64,000 nucleotides of DNA, from positions 1 to 64,000 of IMG/VR virus record IMGVR_UViG_3300013004_000031. One strand, given 5' to 3'. The stretch is from a virus. Shown piece after piece: positions 31,577-39,419 of the stretch. The notes beneath the pieces are model-generated. The model did not search any database, was not told the origin of the DNA, and saw only the letters and a list, made by a program, of their open reading frames with translations. The translations under genes were made by a program, and so were the position numbers. Positions within the stretch are counted from its first letter, which is position 1. Each line of letters opens with the position of its first letter.

Positions 31577-32490
31577 ATCACTTTCTCAATTTGTTCAATT
31601 TCTTTCACCTTCAGCTTCCTCAAAGTCTCCTTGGAAGAGATTTCGTTATTCACATGACCGATCTTTCCATCCAGCTTTCTCCAAGCATCATCCCACTTCT
31701 CTTTCTCCGTTTGGATGGTAGAAATATCCATAATAGATGTTTTAGCAATCTTTTCAGATGTTTCATCAATCTTTTCCTGAATTTCTTTGCGCTTTTGATC
31801 AAGAATCGCTTCCCGCTCTTGGACTTTCTTCAAATAATCTTCTTGCTGCTTGTTTAGGGTTTCCAATGTGTTATTGATTTCTTCCAACTTGGCAGAAGAA
31901 ATGTTCATCTCCCCTTTATTATCACGAATCAAAGTCTTCAATTCGTTGCTCATCTTACCAAAGACTTCCAGAGAGAAAATGTCATTGATGAACTTGCGCT
32001 TCTCTTCAGGTTTCTTTGCCATGAATGGGATGTTATCCGAAAGAGATAAAATATCACAACTACGACAAATCACAGGATTGGAACCGATCAAATCACAGAT
32101 GAATTTGTCGGTGTTGGCAATGGAATCCTTGGTGATGTCTTCCTCGCATCTCAGAAGCGTCACAGTGCTTGGTTTGACTTGCCGCTTTATCGTGTATGTC
32201 TGAACGTCTTGCTCCGTCTCTACGTCGAACGTAAGCTCAATGGCACCCTTTCCTTTGGTGATGTTGTTGATGATGAAATCCTTTTTAATTTCACGGATGG
32301 TTTTACCGAATAATGCGAAATAGAAAAGTTCGGCCATAACTGATTTTCCAATACCGTTCACACGATCTGGATTATCAATATTCCTACCAGTGATCAGATT
32401 AAATCCTGATTGGAAGTCAACCGATATTTGGTCATTTCCCACACTGAGGAAATTTTGACCTTTTAAATTTTTATAAATTATTCGTCTCAT
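31573..32490 (-). CDS. 46: gp46 N-terminal half (Rad50/SbcC-like)
   Basis: 305 residues. FNLITGRNIDNPDRVNGIGKS is a P-loop with a 6-7 residue insertion before NGIGKS, followed by a Q-loop region and SDNIPFMAKKPEEKRKFIND as in SbcC-type ATPases. From about 190 to the end it is an ascending coiled coil, which stops before any hook. The rest of the protein is the gene at 30403-31275. Confidence 0.88.
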   Translation of the reverse strand: MRRIIYKNLKGQNFLSVGNDQISVDFQSGFNLITGRNIDNPDRVNGIGKSVMAELFYFALFGKTIREIKKDFIINNITKGKGAIELTFDVETEQDVQTYTIKRQVKPSTVTLLRCEEDITKDSIANTDKFICDLIGSNPVICRSCDILSLSDNIPFMAKKPEEKRKFINDIFSLEVFGKMSNELKTLIRDNKGEMNISSAKLEEINNTLETLNKQQEDYLKKVQEREAILDQKRKEIQEKIDETSEKIAKTSIMDISTIQTEKEKWDDAWRKLDGKIGHVNNEISSKETLRKLKVKEIEQIEKVI

Positions 32491-32499
32491 ATTATTTTA

Positions 32500-32700
32500 T
32501 CATCCGCATTGTTTCATTTTTTGGATAACTTCTTTATCAATCTCTTCTTGAATAATATCACGAAATATTTGCATTTCAATTGAATTGAACGCTTCATCAT
32601 ATTCTTCCTGTGTGTAATCCTTATACCACCTACCAGTGTGGTCTTCATACACCCGAATATAACCATCCTTTACGGGAAATTCCTCATCTACACTTTTCAT
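32500..32700 (-). CDS. Hypothetical protein, 66 aa
   Basis: Acidic: EEFPVKDGYIRVYEDHTGRWYKDYTQEEYDEAF, then a helix. It overlaps the end of gp47 by 17 nt and precedes gp46, so it belongs to the 47-46 transcript. No family recognised. Confidence 0.55.
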   Translation of the reverse strand: MKSVDEEFPVKDGYIRVYEDHTGRWYKDYTQEEYDEAFNSIEMQIFRDIIQEEIDKEVIQKMKQCG

Positions 32701-33703
32701 ACAATTCGTCGTTGATTTTTTTAACTCTTACCAATTTATCTGGTTCTAAATTCAATTGTTCATAGAACTCGTCAAACATTCCCACAATATCAATGGAATC
32801 CACCTGTTCAACATCCCCGATTGTCTTGGTTGCCACGTTGTATTCCGTTGTGAGGCGGAATGGAGCAAAGTTGGACAGGTAAATCTTTAACTTCTCCACC
32901 TTATCATCATCCATCTCCTTGTCAATGATCAGCTTTACGATGTTTCCTTCCACATCCTCCGCTTTGTAGTCCTTAATCTTGGACAGGGGAATTTTGATAA
33001 ATTCTGGAGACACCGTATTCTTCACGAATTCCACCGAATCATCTTCCAGATTCAGAATGTGATAGCCCTTATCATCTCCGCAATCGTTGAAATCGTGGGG
33101 AAAGGTATTGCCAATATAGCGGATTGTTCCCTCATTGTATTTCTTGATACTCTTAGTATGGAAATGACCAGACCAAACGTTGGTTGTTCGGGATGCTAGG
33201 AAATCCATAACTTGGAATCCATGATCACAAACCTTGTAATTGTTCATCTGAAATGATTGAATTTCAAAGTGTCCAAAGATGTGATCAAATTTACCTTCCG
33301 GCAATTCATGGTTCCATGGAACGAATAGCAATTTCTTACCAAACGCATCAAATTCCAAATTCTGGTCAATGATGGTGATGTTATCATGACCCTTGAGGAA
33401 TCCCAAGCTATGGACATCGGAACGGTTCTTGTAGAACGCATCGTGGTTGCCAATCACCATAAAGAGGTTGAAATTCTTGAATTTGGCGATCAATTCGGAT
33501 GCAACGTGAATTGTCTGAACGGAAATCTCCGAACGGTTGTGGAAGAAATCACCAAGGAAAAAGATGTCTGAAATCTTCTTTTTCTTTAAATCAGCGACGA
33601 TCCAATCAGCCCATTTTAAGGCTATCTCATGCCACTCCGTCGAATTTCCATATAGACCCAAATGAAGGTCTGAAAATAATGCTACTTTATTTTTCTTTAT
33701 CAT
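32684..33703 (-). CDS. 47: Recombination endonuclease subunit, T4 gp47 / Mre11-like
   Basis: 339 residues from ATG 33703, the same length as T4 gp47; longer in-frame starts overlap the upstream gene more. Calcineurin-type metallophosphoesterase motifs are in order: FSDLHLGL, LGDFFHNR, VIGNHD, and VWSGHFHTKS. It forms the nuclease with gp46, resects DNA ends and feeds UvsX-dependent replication. Confidence 0.93.
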   Translation of the reverse strand: MIKKNKVALFSDLHLGLYGNSTEWHEIALKWADWIVADLKKKKISDIFFLGDFFHNRSEISVQTIHVASELIAKFKNFNLFMVIGNHDAFYKNRSDVHSLGFLKGHDNITIIDQNLEFDAFGKKLLFVPWNHELPEGKFDHIFGHFEIQSFQMNNYKVCDHGFQVMDFLASRTTNVWSGHFHTKSIKKYNEGTIRYIGNTFPHDFNDCGDDKGYHILNLEDDSVEFVKNTVSPEFIKIPLSKIKDYKAEDVEGNIVKLIIDKEMDDDKVEKLKIYLSNFAPFRLTTEYNVATKTIGDVEQVDSIDIVGMFDEFYEQLNLEPDKLVRVKKINDELYEKCR

Positions 33704-33995
33704 ATTCTTTTGCTGTTTCATTAAGCACATCTCCAATATTTCGGAAAAAACTTTCAATGTGGTAGTTATCTCTCCACATCATATCTCGTCCAAAAGACGG
33801 TGTATATTGATCAATAATTTTAGCAGATTTCTGCTGAACCCTGTCGAGATAATCCTTTCTCACTTCGTTCAATAATTCATCCTTGTCGTATTCTGATCGA
33901 ATCAATCCTTCCACTTTTTCAATCAACAATCTCTGATCAAGAGATGCTTGCGATTTAATTTGTTGTAAGTTCATGCTATTCGTCATCATACTCAT
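33687..33995 (-). CDS. Hypothetical protein, 102 aa
   Basis: All-helical, with several Met near the N-terminus (MSMMTNSMNLQQ), so the exact start is unsure. It lies between gp55 and gp47, overlapping both by about 17-20 nt. No family recognised. Confidence 0.55.
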   Translation of the reverse strand: MSMMTNSMNLQQIKSQASLDQRLLIEKVEGLIRSEYDKDELLNEVRKDYLDRVQQKSAKIIDQYTPSFGRDMMWRDNYHIESFFRNIGDVLNETAKEYDKEK

Positions 33996-34425
33996 CTCCC
34001 TCCAAATTCGGTTTCACATATACATGTCCCATGGAATCCGGCCCACTCATGCTTTCCATATACACCATCTCCTTGTAATCCTCCAGACCCTTGTGTTGAC
34101 CGTTTTCCTTCTTGATGCGGTTACAGAAAGCGTTCCAAGCAATGCGGTTGAAATAGGAAAATGGGTTGTATTCCGATTCGATGTTATAGAGCTTCTTTTC
34201 CAAAGCTGCATACATTTTCAACACCGCATCCCCGACCATTTCCTGTTTCCAAGACTTGGAATAACGGATGAAATTGATCTTGTATGACAATCCCTCCGCA
34301 ATATTCATCAAATGGACACCCAATTCATCCAAATTCTCCCCCGTTTCATAATACTCAACCAATTGCTGTTTGAAGAGCTTGGAATTGACATAATGGGGTT
34401 TCTTAGCGTTTTTGTTTTCCGTCAT
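33976..34425 (-). CDS. 55: Late-transcription sigma factor, T4 gp55-like
   Basis: 149 residues (T4 gp55 has 185). YVNSKLFKQQLVEYYETGENLD, then LMNIAEGLSYKINFIRYSKSWKQEMVGDAVLKMY matches the gp55 core (IAEGLSKRFNF...SWKQEM). YNPFSYFNRIAWNAFCNRIKKE continues it. It directs host RNA polymerase to late promoters of TATAAATA type, matching the boxes found here. The acidic C-terminus (GDEYDDE) lacks the SLDFL-type clamp-binding tail of T4. Confidence 0.9.
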   Translation of the reverse strand: MTENKNAKKPHYVNSKLFKQQLVEYYETGENLDELGVHLMNIAEGLSYKINFIRYSKSWKQEMVGDAVLKMYAALEKKLYNIESEYNPFSYFNRIAWNAFCNRIKKENGQHKGLEDYKEMVYMESMSGPDSMGHVYVKPNLEGDEYDDE

Positions 34426-35840
34426 ATATTAATAGCAATTTCTTTAGATCGCCACACGATCTGTTCCTTATCATAAATCTCCTGCCTATGTAACGCATGG
34501 GAATAAGAATACTTTAAATTATCTGATACATCAATGATGCGGAGCTTGGATTTGTTATCATGCAACCGGAGTCCCCGACCAATGGATTGCACGACCCGAA
34601 TGAATGATTTACCAAGTCCCGCAAATATGATATTTGGGAGATTCTTGATATTAATACCAGTTGAAAAAATGGATGCCATTGCAATACAAATGATATTATC
34701 ATTCTTTTCCATCATGTCAATTATTTTCTTTCTTTCTTCGACTTCCATTTCCCCCTTAACAAAGAACACTCTCTTATCAGATCGGGAACGCACAATATGT
34801 AATAACTGATCCCCATGATCAAGGTGATTAACCATGATAAGGGTATTACCAATAAGTGCATCAGATAATTTAGCGATGATTTGATTTCTTTTTTCGTGTT
34901 TGTATAGATATTCCAGTTCATCTTTATATTTAAATTTTTTGGTTTTTGGGTGATTGAGTTGTAGAGACGTAATTTCCACATCAGAAATATATCCCTCATC
35001 CCTAAGTTCTTTGGATTTCTTCTCATATATCACGGAGCCAAATGTTCCAATTGTCTTCCATTGATCAATGGGCTTATCAGAAAGGGTTCCCGTGAAACCG
35101 AATTTATTGGGAGTGTGGATTTTGTTTATGATTTTGGAAATCTGATTATCGGCTGAAATTTTATGACATTCATCGGTTATGAGCAGATTTACGCTCAAAA
35201 TCCATGGATTGTCGGTAAATTGAGAAAGAAGGTTCTCAGAATTGCATATCACAACTTGGGTATCCTGCGGTTCCGTCCCTCCTGTCCATCCTGAATACGT
35301 GAATGTCACGCCATAATCTTCAAAATCACCCTGTAATTGGTTCACAAGAGATAGACCGGGGACTACTATGAGACATTTGAATGTATCATTTGATACGTTT
35401 CTCGTATAATTTTCTATGAGAAGTGCCTGTGCCAGAGATTTTCCGGCAGATGTCGCAAGTAGAAACGTCCCAAATCCTTTTTTCAGACCAGCAATCACTG
35501 AATCCTTCTGATAATATCGGGCATCGTATTTCAAATCATCCCAAAATTCCTCAATCACCACCCCGCACTTCAATCTCTTCTTGAAATCATCAGTTAGGGA
35601 TATATCGGTGATCTGGTTATCCCTGAGATATTTCAGAATCTCCCCATGGAATCCAAAATCAAACAAACCAGATGGTGTGATGGCATACTTGCGATCCTTG
35701 ACGAACCGATGTCCTTTCTTCTTGGCGAAGAATGCCCCATCATTCTTGGCGGAAAAATGATTACGAATCATCCCAAGGGTGTCAGAATCGGTGATGATCT
35801 GCCCCTGCCTTTTGGATGGTTTGTAGTCAAGGGTTATCAT
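34422..35840 (-). CDS. uvsW: UvsW helicase
   Basis: 472 residues, SF2. ATSAGKSLAQA (Walker A), LLITDECHKIS (DECH), FGFTGTLSD (motif III), and VVQSIGRGLRLHD (motif VI). The N-terminal region before the ATPase core is about 110 residues. It unwinds R-loops and branched DNA and helps the shift from origin- to recombination-driven replication. Next to uvsY as in T4. Confidence 0.92.
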   Translation of the reverse strand: MITLDYKPSKRQGQIITDSDTLGMIRNHFSAKNDGAFFAKKKGHRFVKDRKYAITPSGLFDFGFHGEILKYLRDNQITDISLTDDFKKRLKCGVVIEEFWDDLKYDARYYQKDSVIAGLKKGFGTFLLATSAGKSLAQALLIENYTRNVSNDTFKCLIVVPGLSLVNQLQGDFEDYGVTFTYSGWTGGTEPQDTQVVICNSENLLSQFTDNPWILSVNLLITDECHKISADNQISKIINKIHTPNKFGFTGTLSDKPIDQWKTIGTFGSVIYEKKSKELRDEGYISDVEITSLQLNHPKTKKFKYKDELEYLYKHEKRNQIIAKLSDALIGNTLIMVNHLDHGDQLLHIVRSRSDKRVFFVKGEMEVEERKKIIDMMEKNDNIICIAMASIFSTGINIKNLPNIIFAGLGKSFIRVVQSIGRGLRLHDNKSKLRIIDVSDNLKYSYSHALHRQEIYDKEQIVWRSKEIAINI

Positions 35841-36239
35841 TTAAGATTCTTGGAGAGTCTTGATACTGATTATATTTTTAATATCTTGGGAAATGAAAGT
35901 GATCAGACTCACCACCCTATCGAGATATTCCACCAGATACTCTTGTTCCTTGATCTTCTGGTTGATGTTCTCCAGCGATGGGGTCTTGTCCAGATCGTCC
36001 ATCACTTGCTTGTTGAGAGCCACTGGAGACTCCTCCATCAGCTTCTTCTGAAGTGTGTGCTTGGTGGATGCCTTGAGCTTGTAGAGATTGTCCTTTTCGA
36101 TCTTCGCATCGATTAGACGGCATACCCAGAAATGTTTCTCTGCGGGAACTCTCTTAGTGACACCCTCCAGCGTGAAGTCGTCAATTTTAACGAACTCTTC
36201 GAATTGTGTTTGGTATTTTTTAATCAACTCAAGCGACAT
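35841..36239 (-). CDS. uvsY: UvsY recombination mediator-like
   Basis: 132 residues (T4 UvsY has 137), all-helical. The region FWVCRLIDAKIEKDNLYKLK is followed by LVEYLDRVVSLITFISQDIKNIISIKTLQ, matching the layout of T4 UvsY (KWLNKHSSIKKEML..., ..YWGILLDFCSGALDAIKSRGFAIKHI). Its place beside uvsW supports the call. UvsY loads UvsX onto gp32-coated ssDNA. It is the first gene of a long minus-strand transcript. Confidence 0.75.
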   Translation of the reverse strand: MSLELIKKYQTQFEEFVKIDDFTLEGVTKRVPAEKHFWVCRLIDAKIEKDNLYKLKASTKHTLQKKLMEESPVALNKQVMDDLDKTPSLENINQKIKEQEYLVEYLDRVVSLITFISQDIKNIISIKTLQES

Positions 36240-36242
36240 ATA

Positions 36243-36249
36243 TTAAATA
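36243..36249 (+). promoter_or_regulatory. Late promoter -10 box (TTAAATA) for the gene at 36255
   Basis: TTAAATA-GTAAC-ATG (5 nt). On the other strand the same 15 bp give TACTAT with 7 nt to the uvsY ATG, so both directions are served. Confidence 0.65.
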
Positions 36250-36254
36250 GTAAC

Positions 36255-36503
36255 ATGGAATACTCTCGTGTCAAGGATGAAAAGAATATCGCAAATATTT
36301 ATCAACAAATGCTTAATGAGGATATGACAAGCGGTGGTGCGTTTGGTGGTGATATTGCGGGTCATGCTGGAATGGAGAACACGGATTGGTTTGCACCGGG
36401 GGATGCCAGAAACCCGTATGGAATGGGAATCACTACGAGAAGTGGTCAATTGAGTGCGAAAAAAGGTAAGAAACGTAAGAAAAAGCGTGTTCAGAAACAA
36501 TAA
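36255..36503 (+). CDS. Putative internal head protein, 82 aa
   Basis: Start set at ATG 36255 by the late promoter; a longer frame to 36132 lies within uvsY antisense. The N-terminus MEYSRVKDEKNIANIYQQML continues NEDM, giving LNE as a possible cleavage site at residues 20-22. Then a Gly-rich middle and a very basic tail (KKGKKRKKKRVQKQ) suited to DNA binding inside the head. Resembles small internal or core proteins of T4-like phages. Confidence 0.6.
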   Translation: MEYSRVKDEKNIANIYQQMLNEDMTSGGAFGGDIAGHAGMENTDWFAPGDARNPYGMGITTRSGQLSAKKGKKRKKKRVQKQ

Positions 36504-36679
36504 TTTTTGTACATAAGACCAAGCCCGCCCACCACCCCTAATTATATTCGCCATATTGATTTGTCAATAGTGTAATATGAATTATTTTCAAGTTTTTTCA
36601 ATTATTGTTCATCTATTCCCACCCTCCTCCCTATACCTTAACATGACTATTTCAAAAGTCAATACCTTATAATTAATTA

Positions 36680-36704
36680 GCTTATTATTAGATATTGATT
36701 AGAT
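36680..36704 (+). repeat. Direct repeat, copy 1
   Basis: Contains GCTTATTATTAGATATTGAT followed by TAGAT; copy 2 differs by one base and one added T. Confidence 0.7.
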
Positions 36705-36798
36705 ATTAACTATGATTAAAGATAACTAAAGAAAGAAACAAAGAAAAAAAAATTAATTCTAATAAATACAATCAATCAGCTTACCAAAGCGTACCAAC

Positions 36799-36824
36799 GC
36801 TTATCATTAGATATTGATTTAGAT
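36799..36824 (+). repeat. Direct repeat, copy 2
   Basis: Contains GCTTATCATTAGATATTGAT followed by TTAGAT, 119 nt from copy 1. Confidence 0.7.
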
Positions 36825-36843
36825 TAATTATAATTAAATATAA

Positions 36844-37314
36844 ATGGAAAAAATTTTGGAAACCGCCCCACAAATCACCACTTGGAAGAATTTCCCAACC
36901 GATACGGAAGGTGTTGTGGGATTTGTTTACCTCATCCGCAACAATCATCCAGAATCTACACGCAAATATTACATCGGTAAGAAACAGCTTCTCAAGCGTG
37001 TGAAGCGCAAACCATTGAAAGGTAAGACACGCAATCGCATTTCATTTGTGGACAATGATGTGGAGAAGTATTGGGGATCGTCCAAAGAACTCCTGAATGA
37101 TATTGAGAAATATGGGATTGAGCATTTTTCAAGGGAAGTGATAGAGGTGTGTTACTCAAAATTCCATATGACGTATTCGGAACTACTGTGGCAGATCAAA
37201 ACCAATTCATTAATGGATCAAAGATTCTACAATGGCATTCTAAATGTTAGGATTTCGAAGATACCCAAAGGATTTGTTGACATTGAACGTGATCCTGCTA
37301 TTTTGAAGCTGTGA
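36844..37314 (+). CDS. GIY-YIG-type endonuclease
   Basis: 156 residues. GFVYLIRNNHPESTRKYYIGKK carries the GIY-YIG core (VYLI ... YYIGKK), followed by KRVKRKPLKGKTRNR, KYWGSSKELLNDIEKYG and FSREVIEVCYSK, with acidic Glu in EVIEV. A TTAAATA box lies only 3 nt before the ATG. It may be a free-standing homing or repair nuclease; similar proteins occur in other large phages. Confidence 0.75.
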   Translation: MEKILETAPQITTWKNFPTDTEGVVGFVYLIRNNHPESTRKYYIGKKQLLKRVKRKPLKGKTRNRISFVDNDVEKYWGSSKELLNDIEKYGIEHFSREVIEVCYSKFHMTYSELLWQIKTNSLMDQRFYNGILNVRISKIPKGFVDIERDPAILKL

Positions 37315-37811
37315 CAAGGATTCAATTTCAAAATAGAAAGATCATCGACATTGATGAGATATTTCGGGATACGAATGGAAATTTCGCAATCCTTTTGGAA
37401 TCCCTTGGATTGACCACCACCTTTGATTTCTCCAAGCGCAATAACCAAAAATTATACACCCACGAGTTCATCAAGACCACAACACAATTCCTGAAATACA
37501 ACACCCACACGGATTTCATTTTCTTTTCCAATGCTCTTACCAAGGACAAGTTCCGCAATCGACTTTTGGCTAAAATCCGGCGAATCTTCAAGATAAGGAT
37601 TTGGGAAGCCAATTATGATTTGGAGCATTTAAAATACCTGATTGATATTCGGGACTGTTCCACCATCTCTGGATTGGAAATGGCATTTTCGGATCGCAAA
37701 CCCCCATCGTTCCGCAAGATTTCCAAATATCTGGAAAAGGAAGGTCTGACATTCCTAAATGAAAAATACTTTCAAGATGTGGTAAACAAAATGATAATTT
37801 TCAATCATTAA
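37311..37811 (+). CDS. Hypothetical protein, 166 aa
   Basis: Starts with GTG overlapping the upstream stop (GTGA). Basic, mixed alpha/beta: NRKIIDIDEIFRDTNGNFAIL and a C-terminal region ending KYFQDVVNKMIIFNH. It is coupled to the GIY-YIG gene. No family recognised. Confidence 0.55.
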   Translation: MTRIQFQNRKIIDIDEIFRDTNGNFAILLESLGLTTTFDFSKRNNQKLYTHEFIKTTTQFLKYNTHTDFIFFSNALTKDKFRNRLLAKIRRIFKIRIWEANYDLEHLKYLIDIRDCSTISGLEMAFSDRKPPSFRKISKYLEKEGLTFLNEKYFQDVVNKMIIFNH

Positions 37812-37812
37812 T

Positions 37813-37819
37813 CTAAATA
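37813..37819 (+). promoter_or_regulatory. Late promoter -10 box (CTAAATA) for the gene at 37825
   Basis: CTAAATA-GTATT-ATG, 5 nt spacer. The box includes the stop region of the upstream gene. Confidence 0.7.
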
Positions 37820-37824
37820 GTATT

Positions 37825-38274
37825 ATGAGCAAATTTCTTGAGATTTTAGAACAACACGATCCTGCCAACCAATCCAAGATGGATGCGGCATTTCAGGCGA
37901 AATTCTTCCTTTATGAACAAGAAGTCCCTTTCAGTTCCAAAGGTTCCCAAATCATCCTTCATGCGGAACAAGGGGATATTATTTTGGAAGCTGTGGGTAT
38001 GCAAGCCCGTCAAGATATGGGCGATCTCCCAGAGGAAGAACAACAAACAGTTGGTTCGTATGATATTGACGGAGAAGTTGAAAAATTGGGCGCAAAAGCA
38101 TTAAGTCTTGGCCCAATGGGTAAGCTTCTTGGGACGAAGGCACAGAAAGCGAAAGCGGCAGCTAAAGAGCGCGATAATGTTGCGGGTCAAGCGGTAGAAC
38201 AGTATAAAAACAACACCAACAGCCTAAGAAAAGCGGTTGCAAAATCCAAAGCGAAAAAATTCAACGTTGTTTAA
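37825..38274 (+). CDS. Putative internal head protein with leader, 149 aa
   Basis: The leader MSKFLEILEQHD ends in ILE (7-9), a prohead-protease consensus site. The rest is Ala/Gln/Lys-rich and helical, with a basic C-terminus (LRKAVAKSKAKKFNVV) that could bind DNA. Late promoter; first of a set of six adjacent leader-bearing genes. No enzymatic domain recognised. Confidence 0.6.
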   Translation: MSKFLEILEQHDPANQSKMDAAFQAKFFLYEQEVPFSSKGSQIILHAEQGDIILEAVGMQARQDMGDLPEEEQQTVGSYDIDGEVEKLGAKALSLGPMGKLLGTKAQKAKAAAKERDNVAGQAVEQYKNNTNSLRKAVAKSKAKKFNVV

Positions 38275-38275
38275 C

Positions 38276-38680
38276 ATGAAATCTAAAACCTTACAATTAA
38301 TCGCAAGATACCAAACCATCTTGGAACAAGATGAGCAAAATCCTGAAGCTGGTATGGAACAAGCACCACCCCAAGAAGGACAATCTCCTGCACCAGAGAT
38401 GCCTCCTGAAGAACCTCAAGAGACAATCCCCCTGAGTTCTCCCGCCGAAGTGCGTTACATGGAAGATGTGGTTCTAGCTGCTCTCATGGAACCCCCCAGT
38501 GGCACGGATCGCATTGCTTTGGAAAACATCCTAGATTTGCTACGCAGACCTGATAATATCAAGAGAATTCAAGCATCGGGACAAACCGCAAAGGATTTGT
38601 ATCAATCAAAAGTTCTTCCAATTATCCGTCCTGCACAACAAGGACAGGACATTCGGGATAATTTAGATCAGATGGACTAA
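38276..38680 (+). CDS. Putative internal head protein with leader, 134 aa
   Basis: Start set at ATG 38276, just after the upstream TAA. Leader MKSKTLQLIARYQTILEQDE ends in ILE (15-17). A Pro/Glu/Gln-rich linker (20-55) and a helical C-terminal domain (YMEDVVLAALMEPPSGTDRI) follow. No own late box; it probably shares the promoter at 37813. Confidence 0.6.
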   Translation: MKSKTLQLIARYQTILEQDEQNPEAGMEQAPPQEGQSPAPEMPPEEPQETIPLSSPAEVRYMEDVVLAALMEPPSGTDRIALENILDLLRRPDNIKRIQASGQTAKDLYQSKVLPIIRPAQQGQDIRDNLDQMD

Positions 38681-38683
38681 ATA
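38677..38683 (+). promoter_or_regulatory. Late promoter -10 box (CTAAATA) for the gene at 38689
   Basis: CTAAATA-ATATT-ATG, 5 nt spacer, overlapping the upstream stop. Confidence 0.7.
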
Positions 38684-38688
38684 ATATT

Positions 38689-39147
38689 ATGAAATTCAAA
38701 GGAGAAGAAAATGCCGTGCTTTGGGAATCCTATACTGGAAGAAATTTTAAACGAGAAGACGCAGAAGAAGACTTCATGAGCGATGATCTTGAAGACGATT
38801 TTTCTGATGATGGTATTGACGATTTTGACGATGACATGGATTTTGGCGATGATCTTGACGATGATCTTGGAGGCGGGGAAGCACAAGGAATGGTCATGCA
38901 AATTGATCCAATTGCTCCCGTGGAATCGCATGAGGTAAATGAGGTTCTGGTATCGGAACTCAAGAAGCTTTCGGAATATGGTAAGCGTCTTTATGACATG
39001 AAAGATTCCGCTGAATTTGAAGATTGGATGGTTTCAGCAATCACCATTGCATCTACTTACGTTTCCGATGTTTGGCACCGTCTGGATGCCAAGGCTGATT
39101 TCGCCAATACGGGGTTTGAGCAAGCCGATGATTTCGAACAATTTTAA
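38689..39147 (+). CDS. Putative internal head protein with leader, 152 aa
   Basis: Leader MKFKGEENAVLWESYTG with LWE at 11-13. An extremely acidic stretch of Asp/Glu (25-70) is followed by a helical C-terminal domain (LVSELKKLSEYGKRLYDM). The leader matches that of the next gene (K-x-EEN-x3-WES). The acidic region recalls prohead core proteins of T4 (gp67). Late promoter. Confidence 0.6.
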   Translation: MKFKGEENAVLWESYTGRNFKREDAEEDFMSDDLEDDFSDDGIDDFDDDMDFGDDLDDDLGGGEAQGMVMQIDPIAPVESHEVNEVLVSELKKLSEYGKRLYDMKDSAEFEDWMVSAITIASTYVSDVWHRLDAKADFANTGFEQADDFEQF

Positions 39148-39148
39148 T

Positions 39149-39415
39149 ATGATATCCAAATCAGAAGAAAATGAAATTATATGGGAATCGTTGAAAACAG
39201 ATTCTTCTCAAGATCATTTGTCTCTTCTTATGGACTCCAAGCACATGATCGAACATATGATTAAAACGATTAATAATTATTCAATGTTCCATAGCACCCC
39301 CGATAAACCTAAACCAAAATTCCCAAATATTGGGGAGATTTCATCTGCACATAAAAACGTAAAACGGATTTACGAAAGCATGGGCGTAGATGTTAATGAA
39401 AAACCAGTAATTTAA
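39149..39415 (+). CDS. Small late protein sharing the leader of its neighbour, 88 aa
   Basis: Start set at ATG 39149, one nt after the upstream stop. MISKSEENEIIWESLKTD: IWE at 11-13 and the same EEN-x3-WES pattern as the gene before. The C-terminal part has PKPKFPNIGEISSAHKNVKRIYESMG. Coupled to the upstream gene. Probably packaged. Confidence 0.6.
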   Translation: MISKSEENEIIWESLKTDSSQDHLSLLMDSKHMIEHMIKTINNYSMFHSTPDKPKPKFPNIGEISSAHKNVKRIYESMGVDVNEKPVI

Positions 39416-39419
39416 ATGA

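Larger units (their letters stand above)
36504..36843. other. 340-nt intergenic region, AT-rich, possible origin
   Basis: The longest gene-free stretch in the window, between two + strand genes. The right two-thirds are very AT-rich and contain a near-perfect direct repeat (36680-36704 and 36799-36824) with a TTAGATATT core repeated, plus a small inverted repeat AAGCG-TACCAA-CGCTT (36787-36802). No frame longer than about 30 codons is seen. A replication origin or transcription control region is plausible; there is no direct proof. Confidence 0.4.

Noticed and set aside
36132-36254. Longer N-terminus for the small late gene at 36255
   Set aside because: This part is antisense to uvsY; the late promoter and the leader pattern place the start at 36255.
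36787-36802. Inverted repeat AAGCG-TACCAA-CGCTT as a terminator
   Set aside because: Only 5 bp with no T-run after it on either strand; better seen as part of the AT-rich control region.
39416-39418. ATG four bases before the aspartic-protease start
   Set aside because: Out of frame; the frame from 39420 gives the capsid-leader N-terminus and the DTG motif.
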